From Paenibacillus macerans (GTDB taxonomy: Bacteria > Bacillota > Bacilli > Paenibacillales > Paenibacillaceae): a stretch of 64,000 bases of DNA. A program made the translations under genes and the position numbers. The notes beneath the pieces were generated by a model. It was not told the origin of the DNA and made no database searches. It saw only the letters and a program-made list of their open reading frames with translations. Below, piece after piece: positions 44,334-52,270 of this stretch (the stretch's first letter is position 1; every line of letters starts with the position of its first letter). The stretch covers positions 1,089,001 through 1,153,000 of the forward strand of contig NZ_UGSI01000002.1 of NCBI RefSeq assembly GCF_900454495.1, given 5' to 3'.

Positions 44334-44362
44334 TCTTGATCCGCTCCCGCCGGAAGCTGAAC

Positions 44363-44407
44363 AAAAAAGCTGTCCCAAAGTCTGTTGGCTTTGCGGGCAG
44401 CTTTTTT
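44363..44407 (+). terminator. Rho-independent terminator
   Basis: AAAAAAGCTGTCCCAAAG pairs with CTTTGCGGGCAGCTTTTTT with one bulge and one wobble. It ends the SulP gene. Confidence 0.85.
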
Positions 44408-44430
44408 CAAGATTATAGGCGGTCTGGTGG

Positions 44431-44630
44431 GATGAGCTGCAAAAGTGCAGCTTATTTTCCGTCTTCAGCCCCTTTCAGGGCTATTGAAATGCAAAAGTAC
44501 ATCTCATTTAAGGCTATACGATAAAAAAGTAACTTTTGAGCGGAAATGAACTGCACATTTGCATTTGAACTGCCCATATTGAGGAGTTTCGACAAAAACC
44601 GCATGCACTTTTGCATTTCGCAGGAGTACA
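44431..44630. repeat. AAATGCAAA-type intergenic repeat, copy B2
   Basis: It shares GAAATGCAAAA, ACATCTCATT, GATAAAAAAGTAACTT, GGAAATGAACTGCA and CTTTTGCATTTCGC in the same order with copy B1 at 37306. Both lie downstream of terminators. Non-coding. Confidence 0.7.
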
Positions 44631-44700
44631 CCATTTTCCTTATATCGTAACGTGGCGGGAGTGGGAGTGGTATATAGTTCCTTTTACGCGCCCCTTGCTT

Positions 44701-45027
44701 TTAAGTGGATTTTTGTTCTGGCGGTCCGTTCAATTTAAACCGCTCCAATTGCGACCAAAGCCCTTCTTTGCGCAAAATTTCACGCTGCTTGGGGCCGATC
44801 AGGTCGAAATGGGGAAACGGCGAGCGGTTATGGATATATTTCGGGTCAAGCCCGTGCTCGCGGCACCAGGAGGCCAGGCGCCCCAAGTCCGAGCAGCCGA
44901 CCTTCGTCACCGTTTTGGCGCCGGGAAAACGCGGGTCCAGCCAATAATGGGTCAAATAGGCGATGTCGCCGCGGGCGACGTTTCGTTTCCATTCGTTCAG
45001 TTCTTCGCGTGTCACGCCAAAAGCCAT
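44701..45027 (-). CDS. Conserved hypothetical protein, 108 aa
   Basis: An ATG at 45027 is preferred (GAGG upstream); the frame can extend to 45075. The protein is small, soluble and basic, with the block TKVGCSDLGRLASWCREHGL then PKYIHNRSPFPHFDLIGPKQ. The two Cys and several His might bind metal, but no family was recognised with confidence. It is convergent with the SulP gene and divergent from the permease gene. Confidence 0.6.
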   Translation of the reverse strand: MAFGVTREELNEWKRNVARGDIAYLTHYWLDPRFPGAKTVTKVGCSDLGRLASWCREHGLDPKYIHNRSPFPHFDLIGPKQREILRKEGLWSQLERFKLNGPPEQKST

Positions 45028-45177
45028 GGCCAAGCCTCTTTTCTTTGAGATGTGACTTATTATATCACAGGCCATTTTGCGGTAAAACGCTGCTTACATA
45101 TTTCCCGGGATTCGGCTGCAATATAAAGAAGTGGCTAAAGACCTGATCATACATTTTACGGAAATGAGGGAACTGAA

Positions 45178-46563
45178 ATGGCAGAAGCGAGGGGCGAAGA
45201 GGAAGAAAAGGGGACCCTCCGATGGTGGCAGCTGTCCCTGCTTGGGGTGGCGTCCACGATCGGGACGGGGTATTTTCTGGGTTCGGGAATCGGCATTCGC
45301 ATGGCCGGACCGTCGATTCTGATTGCTTTTATCCTTGCGGCCATCGGCACTTATACGGTGTTCGAGGTCCTGGCCCGCATGACGGCGGACCGCCCGGAGA
45401 AGGGGTCCTTCCGTTCCTATGCGAAACGGGCGTTTGGCCGTTGGGCCGGTTTTTCCAGCGGTTGGATGTACTGGTGCTCCGAACTGCTTATCATGGGCAG
45501 CCAATTGACCGCTTTATCCCTGTTTTCGCGGTTTTGGTTTCCCGGCATGCCGATGTGGATTTTTGCGATTATTTATGCCGTGCTTGGATTAGCCGTTATC
45601 TTTTTGGGCAACCGGGTATTCGATTCGATGGAAAATGTGCTGTCCGTCATCAAAATCGCCGCGATTTTGATGTTCCTGATTGTGGCCGGGGCGGCGCTCA
45701 TGGGATGGATACCGGGAGGCGGCAAAGCCCCGGCGTTTCCGCATACGGCGGACACCTTTTTCCCTACCGGCTACCGCGGTTTGTGGTCAGGGTTTATTTT
45801 CGCGTTTTATGCCTTTGGCGGTATTGAAGTGATGGGCATGCTGGCGGTGCGCCTACGGAACCCGAAGGATGCGCCGAAGGCGGGCACGGTGATGCTGGTG
45901 CTGCTGGCGATCGTGTATTTGCTGTCGATCGGGCTCGCGCTGACCTTCATTTCGTATAAGGCCATCGATCCGAAACGCAGCCCGTTCATTACGGCTTTGG
46001 CGAATTACAATCTTCCGTTTATCCCGCATGTTTTTAACGGTGTGCTGATCGTCGCCGGATTCTCCACGATGGTGGCCTCCTTGTATGCCGTAACGACGAT
46101 GCTGGTCACCCTGGCCAAAGACAAGGATGCGCCCCTGTTGTTCGCCCGTAAAGCCTGGGGTAAACGGCCTTTGTACGCGATCGGCCTGACCGCCGCCGGG
46201 CTGGCCGCTTCCGTTGTGATGTCGTTCGTGATGCCCGGGCGCATTTACGAGTACATTACCACCTCTGCCGGATTGCTGCTGCTTTACAACTGGTTTTTCA
46301 TCTTGGTCACGGCGGGCAGGCTGCTGAAGTTCAGCGCGTTTGGCCGGATCAAACGCTGGACGGGCATGACGCTTATCGTGCTTGCGGTGCTCGGTACACT
46401 ATTCCACGGTACAAGCCGCTCCGGTTTTTGGGGCAGCTTGATTTTTATTGCCGTCATCGGCATGGTCACGCTAATTATGCAGTTTGCCGTTTGGAAGCGC
46501 CGGAAAATCGCAAGACGGCGGCAAGGCAAACCGCTGGTGCTGCGCCCGAAGCGCACGACATAA
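45178..46563 (+). CDS. Amino acid permease (APC superfamily)
   Basis: The ATG follows GAGGGAACTGAA. The 461 residues have about 12 membrane segments. The first helix carries the APC signature GVASTIGTGYFLGSGIGI, and the helix 6 region has FIFAFYAFGGIEVMGM, where unwound helices bind substrate. A basic tail ends the protein. It probably imports an amino acid by proton or sodium coupling. Monocistronic. Confidence 0.9.
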   Translation: MAEARGEEEEKGTLRWWQLSLLGVASTIGTGYFLGSGIGIRMAGPSILIAFILAAIGTYTVFEVLARMTADRPEKGSFRSYAKRAFGRWAGFSSGWMYWCSELLIMGSQLTALSLFSRFWFPGMPMWIFAIIYAVLGLAVIFLGNRVFDSMENVLSVIKIAAILMFLIVAGAALMGWIPGGGKAPAFPHTADTFFPTGYRGLWSGFIFAFYAFGGIEVMGMLAVRLRNPKDAPKAGTVMLVLLAIVYLLSIGLALTFISYKAIDPKRSPFITALANYNLPFIPHVFNGVLIVAGFSTMVASLYAVTTMLVTLAKDKDAPLLFARKAWGKRPLYAIGLTAAGLAASVVMSFVMPGRIYEYITTSAGLLLLYNWFFILVTAGRLLKFSAFGRIKRWTGMTLIVLAVLGTLFHGTSRSGFWGSLIFIAVIGMVTLIMQFAVWKRRKIARRRQGKPLVLRPKRTT

Positions 46564-46565
46564 TT

Positions 46566-46612
46566 AAAGTGCTGATCAAAAAGGCCGTTCCTCTTAAGTT
46601 CAGCACTTTATA
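46566..46612 (+). terminator. Possible terminator
   Basis: AAAGTGCTGA pairs with TCAGCACTTT but only ATATAG follows, so the U-tract is weak. It lies directly after the amino acid permease gene. Confidence 0.4.
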
Positions 46613-46742
46613 TAGCGCCTTAAAATACTGAACTGACCTTGTAGTACTACTACATCACAAGCTTTAAAACTCTGTCAATTTATATAGTTCTTTATTAAAT
46701 GAAATCCGTGGCTTGTAAAGTATACATCTATCCTGTTATAGA

Positions 46743-46802
46743 GGGCGAAAAAATATGGTTATACAAGTAGCCTAAACCGGGAATTATATTTTGTCTCGCC
46801 CT
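46743..46802 (-). terminator. Possible terminator for the 91-aa membrane protein gene
   Basis: GGGCGAAAAAATAT and ATATTTTGTCTCGCCC can pair with one small loop, and an A-rich strand gives U residues on the minus transcript. It lies 45 bp downstream of that gene. Confidence 0.4.
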
Positions 46803-46847
46803 TTTCTTGTATTTTAAAAATTTTCATTACAACAGATGTTCAATTTT

Positions 46848-47123
46848 TCATTGTTCTTTGTTTAAAGAAAATAGCAAGTACAGAACATAGACAATAAGAG
46901 TTAAAATAATAACCTCTAAAAAGACTCTGGTAATGTCTATTTGATAGAATGGAACGTATCCATCAATTGTAGAAGTATCTTGTACTTTCCAAATAGGTAC
47001 ATATTCCATCGAGTCTATTGTACCATTTGGCCCCCATTTTCTTGTTGCAGGAACCTTTAACACACCAATTATGACAAGTGATATTAAATAAAATGTAAGT
47101 AAATATTTTTTGATTTTTTTCAT
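46848..47123 (-). CDS. Small membrane protein, 91 aa
   Basis: The ATG follows GGAGGAATATAA. Two hydrophobic segments (LLTFYLISLVIIGVLKV and VFLEVIILTLIVYVLYLLF) flank an extracellular loop rich in Tyr, Trp and Asp (WGPNGTIDSMEYVPIWKVQD). Base composition is much more AT-rich than the neighbours, which suggests acquisition by transfer. It is divergent from the secreted protein gene of similar composition, so the two may be functionally linked. No family recognised. Confidence 0.6.
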   Translation of the reverse strand: MKKIKKYLLTFYLISLVIIGVLKVPATRKWGPNGTIDSMEYVPIWKVQDTSTIDGYVPFYQIDITRVFLEVIILTLIVYVLYLLFSLNKEQ

Positions 47124-47230
47124 TTATATTCCTCCATAGTTATTTATTCCATTATATTGAAAATATCACATTCAATAATCTGATTCCATTATATACTAAT
47201 AATGTAATATAAATAAAAGGAGGAAGCAAA

Positions 47231-47947
47231 TTGAAAAAAAGATTTCTGTTGTCAATGTTGTCGTTGTCTGTTTGCCTGGCTTTCTTACCAATGACTTCTT
47301 ATGCGGAGCCAAGAGAAATCGTTAATTCAACAGGACAGTCGATTACTGATTTAAACACCGATGCTAATGCAGAAAGAGTTCCCGAAGAACTATTGAAGCA
47401 AGCCAGCTTGAATGAAAGCGCTAAAATAACTATCACTGACAGAAATGAATTGGAAAAAATAGCCAAAGAGGAAGGGGAGGATGAAATCCCAGTTAGTATT
47501 GAGTATGAATATATTCCCAATGATATTAGTAGTGTAAATCCTAACACCGGAAATATCATTAAACCGCAAGCAGATTACCCAAGAATAGCAACTTGGGACC
47601 ATGGAAATGGACACTATGACAAACAAAAGGATTTGTACAAAGAGTTTTATGTATATGGGCCAGATGATTTTGAAATTTCCGAAACCACTAAAGATTATAA
47701 TAAATGGGATGGGACTTTTGGTATTGTAAAAAAAGATGCGTTAGAAGCTAAATTAGGCTTTGAAATAGGCCATGAGAACACTCTTGAATGGAAGAGTACA
47801 ACCAAAATCAAAGATGGAGAAAAAATACGTTTTCAATTATATAAAACCCACCATTGGGTGACATATAGCCTTATCACTGAATGGAAAACCTATAAAGGAG
47901 AGGCATATGAACCTAATGGTACGCTGATAAAGAAAATAAAATATTGA
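47231..47947 (+). CDS. Secreted hypothetical protein, 238 aa
   Basis: A TTG start follows AAAAGGAGGAAGCAAA. Residues 1-25 form a signal peptide (KKRFLLSMLSLSVCLAFLPMTSYA, cleavage after AYA-like SYA). The mature part has an acidic helical stretch (NELEKIAKEEGEDEIP) and a beta-rich C-terminal domain with WDHGNGHYDKQKDLYKEF and YKTHHWVTYSLITEWKTY. It is AT-rich like its divergent neighbour. No enzyme motif or known family was recognised. Confidence 0.65.
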   Translation: MKKRFLLSMLSLSVCLAFLPMTSYAEPREIVNSTGQSITDLNTDANAERVPEELLKQASLNESAKITITDRNELEKIAKEEGEDEIPVSIEYEYIPNDISSVNPNTGNIIKPQADYPRIATWDHGNGHYDKQKDLYKEFYVYGPDDFEISETTKDYNKWDGTFGIVKKDALEAKLGFEIGHENTLEWKSTTKIKDGEKIRFQLYKTHHWVTYSLITEWKTYKGEAYEPNGTLIKKIKY

Positions 47948-47962
47948 TATTACTTACGTCAG

Positions 47963-47986
47963 GCCAGCTATTGCTGGCTTTTTTTT
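47963..47986 (+). terminator. Rho-independent terminator
   Basis: GCCAGC TATT GCTGGC followed by eight T. It ends the secreted protein gene and touches the stop codon of the converging LysE gene. Confidence 0.85.
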
Positions 47987-48617
47987 ATCGATTTAATACC
48001 AGCAGGAGCGCGGCTTCGTAACCGAAGTATATCCCGAAGCCAATCAGGGACAGGCCGGACAATATGGAGATGACGACGAGAATCCGGTCGGTCAGAAATC
48101 TGCGGAATACGCTGGCGAACCCGGCCATCGCCAAATCCCAAACGATCAGTCCGGAAATGATCGCGCAGCTGTTGACGATCAGTTCCTGCGTTCCGGCGGC
48201 GGATGCCGCCTGGGCCAGCACCGAGCCGTAAATGCCGAGCCAGAACAAAATGGACAGCGGATTGCTGACGGACATCATGAATCCGAACAGCAACGATTTC
48301 ATCAGCGGTTCGCCGCCCCGCATTTCGTTCAAATGGATGTTTCCCGCCTGTTTTAAGCTGTCGATGCCGGTATAAGTGAGGATGAAAAAGCCGAACAGCC
48401 ACAGGAACGTTTTCATAAACGGGGTGTTCAAAAAATGAACAACGCCGAAGTATACGAGCAGCATGTATAAAATATCGGCGGCAAGCGCCCCGATCCCTAC
48501 AAACCAGGCATGGAAAAAACCGCCGCGTATCCCTTTGTCGAGTTGGGCCGCATTGACCGGGCCGATCGGCGCGGACAGGGATAACCCCAGCAGCACGTAG
48601 CTGATGAAACTGTTCAT
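47985..48617 (-). CDS. LysE/RhtB-family exporter
   Basis: The 210 residues have six hydrophobic segments and the LysE family start LLGLSLSAPIGPVNAAQLDKGIRGG, in which the GPVNA motif is diagnostic. A later block is MKSLLFGFMMSVSNPLSILFWLGIY (NP motif). The family exports amino acids or related metabolites. It is divergent from the MBL/TetR pair and shares a 180-bp intergenic region with it that contains two palindromic operators. Confidence 0.88.
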   Translation of the reverse strand: MNSFISYVLLGLSLSAPIGPVNAAQLDKGIRGGFFHAWFVGIGALAADILYMLLVYFGVVHFLNTPFMKTFLWLFGFFILTYTGIDSLKQAGNIHLNEMRGGEPLMKSLLFGFMMSVSNPLSILFWLGIYGSVLAQAASAAGTQELIVNSCAIISGLIVWDLAMAGFASVFRRFLTDRILVVISILSGLSLIGFGIYFGYEAALLLVLNR

Positions 48618-48707
48618 TCAACCCTTCCCTCCAGACTGCGATTTTATCGTGCTTGTACATCCTATTCGGAAAATGCGGCTTGTACGACTAAAAAAAAACA
48701 GTTGCGA

Positions 48708-48749
48708 AACTAATGGTATTAGTTTAAATTAAAACTAAAGGTCTTAGTT
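48708..48749. promoter_or_regulatory. Two tandem palindromic operators (TetR-type)
   Basis: AACTAAT-GGT-ATTAGTT at 48708-48724 is a perfect 7-bp palindrome. AACTAA-AGGTC-TTAGTT at 48733-48749 repeats it. The centres are 25 bp apart. They lie upstream of the MBL/TetR pair, and a TetR dimer with about 17-bp footprint would fit each. Confidence 0.65.
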
Positions 48750-48797
48750 TTGGAGAATTCATTTTCGTAAACCAGTTTGGGGAAGAGGGAATTAATA

Positions 48798-49535
48798 ATG
48801 AGAATCCGCAAGTATGGAAAGTTAACGCAACTGTCGTTTCTTCCACGGCTTTTTCCGGTAAATTGCTATTTGGTCGAGGAGGAGGATGGCGTTACGCTGA
48901 TCGACGCCGCTTTGCCCTACAGCGCCGCCGGGATTTTGCGGGCGGTGCAATCGACCGGCAAGCCGCTTGCCCGCATCGTCCTGACGCATGTTCACGACGA
49001 TCATGTGGGGGCGCTGGACGCGCTGAAGGCGATGCACCCGGATGTTCCGGTGCATGTCTCCGCCCGGGACGCCCGGCTGATGAGCGGCGACGTGACGCTC
49101 GACGCAGGCGAACCGCAAACGCCGATCCGCGGCGGCGTCCCCAAGCGGCTGAACACGCGCGCCGACGTCCTGTTCACGGACGGAGAGCGCATCGGCTCGC
49201 TGCTCGCCGTAGCCTCGCCGGGGCACACGCCGGGCTCGTATTCGCTGCTGGACACGCGCAGCGGCGCGCTGATCGTGGGCGACGCCTTTCAGACGCGCGC
49301 CGGCATCGCGGTCAGCGGCACCGTCCGCCCGCTGTTCCCGTTCCCGGCGCTGGCCACCTGGAATAAGCCGGCGGCGCTTAACAGCGCGCGCAAGCTGGCC
49401 GCCCTGCAGCCGTCCTTGCTGGCGGCCGGGCACGGCGATGTGCTCGAGCGGCCGGGCGCCGCGCTGGAGCGGGCCATCCGCGCCGCAGAGCGGGCGCTTG
49501 CGGGCGGTGCGGATCGCCGGCCGCGGGAGGTGTAG
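48798..49535 (+). CDS. Metallo-beta-lactamase-fold hydrolase
   Basis: ATG 48798 follows GAAGAGGGAATTAATA; the frame opens 21 bp earlier without a site. The 245 residues show VLTHVHDDHVGAL (HxHxDH metal motif), ASPGHTPGSYSLLDTRS, a GDAFQ aspartate and a GHGD histidine, so both metal sites are complete. This is the glyoxalase II/lactonase branch. It is cytoplasmic. Its stop lies 4 bp before the TetR gene start, so the two are co-expressed. Confidence 0.88.
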   Translation: MRIRKYGKLTQLSFLPRLFPVNCYLVEEEDGVTLIDAALPYSAAGILRAVQSTGKPLARIVLTHVHDDHVGALDALKAMHPDVPVHVSARDARLMSGDVTLDAGEPQTPIRGGVPKRLNTRADVLFTDGERIGSLLAVASPGHTPGSYSLLDTRSGALIVGDAFQTRAGIAVSGTVRPLFPFPALATWNKPAALNSARKLAALQPSLLAAGHGDVLERPGAALERAIRAAERALAGGADRRPREV

Positions 49536-49539
49536 CGGC

Positions 49540-50118
49540 ATGTCGCCAAGAATCGGCCTTGACAGTACCGCCGTTTTGATGGCGGCGGTAGAGGTGGCCA
49601 ACGCCGAGGGAGCCGCTGCCGTCAGCATCTCATCGGTCGCCCGGAAGCTGGGGATCCGGCCGCCTTCTTTATACAATCACGTCAGCGGGCTGGACGAGAT
49701 TCGCGCCATGCTGGCCAAATATGCGCTGGAGCGGCTGTACGAACACATCGTGGCCGAGGTTGGCGGCCTGAGCGGCGAACATGCTGTCCGCCGCTTTGCC
49801 GACGCCTACCTCGATTTCGCGCACGAGCATCCCGGGCTGTACGAAGCCGTGCAAATGGCCCCGAGCCAGGAGGGACGCGAGCTGCAGGAAGCCTCCGGCC
49901 GCATCGTCGCGCTGACGCTGCGTTATCTCGGCGGCTTTCCGCTGACCGAGGAGCAGGCGCTCCACACCGTGCGCGGCCTCCGCAGCCTCATTCACGGCTT
50001 CGCTTCGCTAGATCGGCAGGGAAGCTTTGGACTTCCGCTGGAGGTGCGGGACAGCCTGCATTTCAATCTCGATTTGCTGCTTGGGGGGCTGGAGCGTTTG
50101 GGGGGCGAAAGAAACTGA
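49540..50118 (+). CDS. TetR-family regulator
   Basis: ATG 49540 follows GGGAGGTGTAGCGGC. The 192 residues begin with a TetR helix-turn-helix (VLMAAVEVANAEGAAAVSISSVARKLGIRPPSLYNHV), followed by a WHG-type ligand domain (FADAYLDFAHEHPGLYEAVQ). It probably represses its own operon through the twin AACTAA palindromes upstream and is released by a small ligand processed by the MBL hydrolase (inference). Confidence 0.88.
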   Translation: MSPRIGLDSTAVLMAAVEVANAEGAAAVSISSVARKLGIRPPSLYNHVSGLDEIRAMLAKYALERLYEHIVAEVGGLSGEHAVRRFADAYLDFAHEHPGLYEAVQMAPSQEGRELQEASGRIVALTLRYLGGFPLTEEQALHTVRGLRSLIHGFASLDRQGSFGLPLEVRDSLHFNLDLLLGGLERLGGERN

Positions 50119-50669
50119 CGGATGCGGTCATATCGGCCGCCCCTTTAATGATCGGCGGAGTTGGCCGGCCCCTCCCTGACGCCGGCTCCTCCGGCGATCC
50201 TCCGACGACGCTTCGGCGATCCTCCGCCTTCCACCGCTCTACCAATGCGCCCTTGCGCCTGCTCCGCCCTCCACCGCTCTTCCACGGTACGTCCTTCCGC
50301 CTTTTGCACCCTCCATCGCTTTTCCAATGTTCGCCCTTCCGCCTCCGCCTCTCTACGAACCTCCGCGTCTTTCCGCTGTACTTGCGCTATATTCCGCTAT
50401 CTTATCACCGTTCTTCCGCCATTCCTTCCATTGACAACCTTCCGGAGGACGGTGATAATTTAGGCATAAACCAGTGGATCGCCCCGGGGATAACGTGCGT
50501 TTAAGCTGGAGTTGAAGGGAACCGAACGGTTTATTTTTCAACCCGGCAGAAGAGGGGCGTCGCATTTTAACGGACCACAGCGCCGTTATTTCGGCGGGAT
50601 CGGAATGTCATGCCGCTGGCGATGCATTAACTTTTGCTCAAGCTTTCCCGTAAAAGCTATCCGAAATCA
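50119..50669. repeat. Gene-free stretch with three imperfect 41-bp tandem repeats
   Basis: Units beginning CCTTCCACCGCTCT, CCCTCCACCGCTCT and CCCTCCATCGCTTT start near 50227, 50267 and 50309. The plus strand is strongly pyrimidine-rich. The minus strand reads Glu/Arg/Trp-rich frames without a start, so a decayed repeat protein cannot be excluded. No other feature seen. Confidence 0.45.
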
Positions 50670-50857
50670 TCTAACGGTTGCAGCAGCGGCTATTTGCCGA
50701 AAAAAGACCTTTTCTAAATTTTAACGGTTGCCAGCGCCGTTATTTGCCTGATCCAAGCAAAAATTACCGGTTTTCAGCGAAATAAGCTCCATGGCAACCG
50801 TTACAATTTGAAATCAACGGGCTTGGAACAAATAGCGCTTGTGGCAACCGTTAGAAA
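50670..50857. repeat. AACGGTTGC quasi-palindromic repeat, copy A2
   Basis: About 188 bp that begin CTAACGGTTGCAGCAGCGGC and end GTGGCAACCGTTAGAAAA, with internal TTTCTAAATTTTAACGGTTG and CATGGCAACCGTTACAATTT. Collinear with copies at 33884 and 62170. Confidence 0.8.
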
Positions 50858-50914
50858 ATTGGTGTGCTCAGCAAATGTATCTTGCCAGATTTAAATGCAC
50901 CGCTAGTGATGTCT

Positions 50915-51055
50915 TGCGATGTAACGGACACAGTTGACCTTGTTTGGCATTTCAGCGCAAGTTTCCAGCCGTTTTCGGGGAAATAAGCGCATCTCGGTCC
51001 GTTAGAAAGTGAAACCCGCCTTTTTTGGGGAATAGGAGCATCCATGTCCGTTGCT
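50915..51055. repeat. Diverged relative of the AACGGTTGC repeat
   Basis: ATGTAACGGACACAG and TCGGTCCGTTAGAAAGTG, then ATCCATGTCCGTTGC, follow the same order of inverted half-sites as the A family (including GGAAATAAGCGCAT). TCCGTTA replaces AACCGTTA. Confidence 0.45.
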
Positions 51056-51143
51056 AGCGAAGTGACGCTAAACCGGATTAACAGCTAACGCTGTTTTGGA
51101 GCTGTCTACCGGCGAGGCTTTAAAGAAAACGAGGTGAAACGTG

Positions 51144-51410
51144 ATGGGAAAGAAAAAAGGACAACGGCCCGCTCAGGCCGCGGCGTCCTCCGCGGATAAA
51201 CCGGCGACGCTGAAAGACCTGCTGGGCGGGGATACGATCGCCAAGCTGAAAGCCCAGGCTGAAGAGCTGAAGAAAGAAGAGGAAGCGCGCAAGGAGCAGG
51301 CCCGCATCCAGGCCGAGGAGGCCCGCCGGGCCGAGCAAAAGCGGCTGGACAACGACTTCGAGCACCTGCTGAACACGAGCGATATGGACTGGCACAAGTT
51401 TAAATCCTGA
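51144..51410 (+). CDS. YqkE/DUF3886 family small protein
   Basis: The ATG follows GAGGTGAAACGTG. The 88-residue protein is highly charged: LKDLLGGDTIAKLKAQ, then a long Glu/Lys/Arg-rich helix (probable coiled coil) and a conserved end FEHLLNTSDMDWHKFKS. This matches the B. subtilis YqkE family, of unknown function. It is cytoplasmic. Confidence 0.75.
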   Translation: MGKKKGQRPAQAAASSADKPATLKDLLGGDTIAKLKAQAEELKKEEEARKEQARIQAEEARRAEQKRLDNDFEHLLNTSDMDWHKFKS

Positions 51411-51479
51411 CTTTGACAACCGGGTTTGGCCCATGTTACGCTTGATTAGTCCAAAACTTTTGACATTTGGGGGATGCCC

Positions 51480-51671
51480 TTGAACAATAAAATCAAGCAG
51501 TTCCGCAAGCGGCTGGGGTTAACCCAACAGCAGCTGGCCGCCGCCTGCGGCGTCGCCAGGCAGACGATCAACAGCGTGGAAAACGACCGGTACGATCCGA
51601 CGCTGGAGCTTGCGTTCAAGCTTGCGCAAATTTTACAGACGAAGGTGGATGATTTGTTTATTTATGAGTAA
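51480..51671 (+). CDS. XRE-family HTH regulator, 63 aa
   Basis: A TTG at 51480 fits GGGGGA five bases upstream; an ATG at 51474 sits inside that site and is less likely. The protein is a single Cro/CI-type helix-turn-helix: IKQFRKRLGLTQQQLAAAC, then VARQTINSVENDRYDPTLEL, ending KVDDLFIYE. Its stop overlaps the start of the deformylase gene (ATGAGTAA), implying coupled translation. Confidence 0.85.
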   Translation: MNNKIKQFRKRLGLTQQQLAAACGVARQTINSVENDRYDPTLELAFKLAQILQTKVDDLFIYE

Positions 51672-52245
51672 ATTCAACAGCGATTACATCATAATGATGG
51701 ATGACATCGTTCGCGAAGGGGCGCCCATTTTGCGCGTTGTGACCGAGCCGGTCAGCGTTCCTCCCACCGAGGAGGACCGCGAGGAAATGGCGGCGATGCT
51801 GCGCTTCCTCAAAAACAGCCAGGATCCCGAGACGGCCAAAAAATACAACCTGCGCGCGGGCGTGGGCCTGTCGGCCAATCAAATCGGTCTGAACAAGCGG
51901 ATGTTTGCCGCCCTGCTGACCGACGACCAGGGACATCCCCGCGAAATCGCCATGTACAATCCGAAAATCATCAGCCATTCGACCGCGATGATTTATCTGC
52001 CGGAAAGCGAAGGCTGCCTGTCGGTGGACCGCCCGGTGCAGGGCTTTGTGCCGCGCTACGAGAAGGTGCAGGTCAAGGCGTACGACGAGCAGGGAAATGA
52101 GGTCAAACTGCGGTTCAAAGGCTACGACGCGATCGTGATGCAGCATGAAATCGACCATCTGAACGGCATCATGTTTTACGATCATATCAACAAAGAGCAC
52201 CCGTTCAAGCTGCCGAGCGGCGTGCAGATCTCCAGCTTATACTAA
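51664..52245 (+). CDS. def: Peptide deformylase
   Basis: The start at ATG 51664 overlaps the XRE stop by 8 bp; a second ATG pair at 51694 is possible. The 193 residues carry the three deformylase motifs: GVGLSANQIG (with Ser for the usual Ala), EGCLSV with metal ligand Cys118, and QHEIDHLNG with His161, Glu162 and His165. It removes the formyl group from nascent proteins using Fe or another metal. The insertion SQDPETAKKYNLRAG is that of type 2 enzymes such as B. subtilis DefB. Confidence 0.93.
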   Translation: MSKFNSDYIIMMDDIVREGAPILRVVTEPVSVPPTEEDREEMAAMLRFLKNSQDPETAKKYNLRAGVGLSANQIGLNKRMFAALLTDDQGHPREIAMYNPKIISHSTAMIYLPESEGCLSVDRPVQGFVPRYEKVQVKAYDEQGNEVKLRFKGYDAIVMQHEIDHLNGIMFYDHINKEHPFKLPSGVQISSLY

Positions 52246-52270
52246 AGGAATCGAGAACGGAGGAGTTCAT

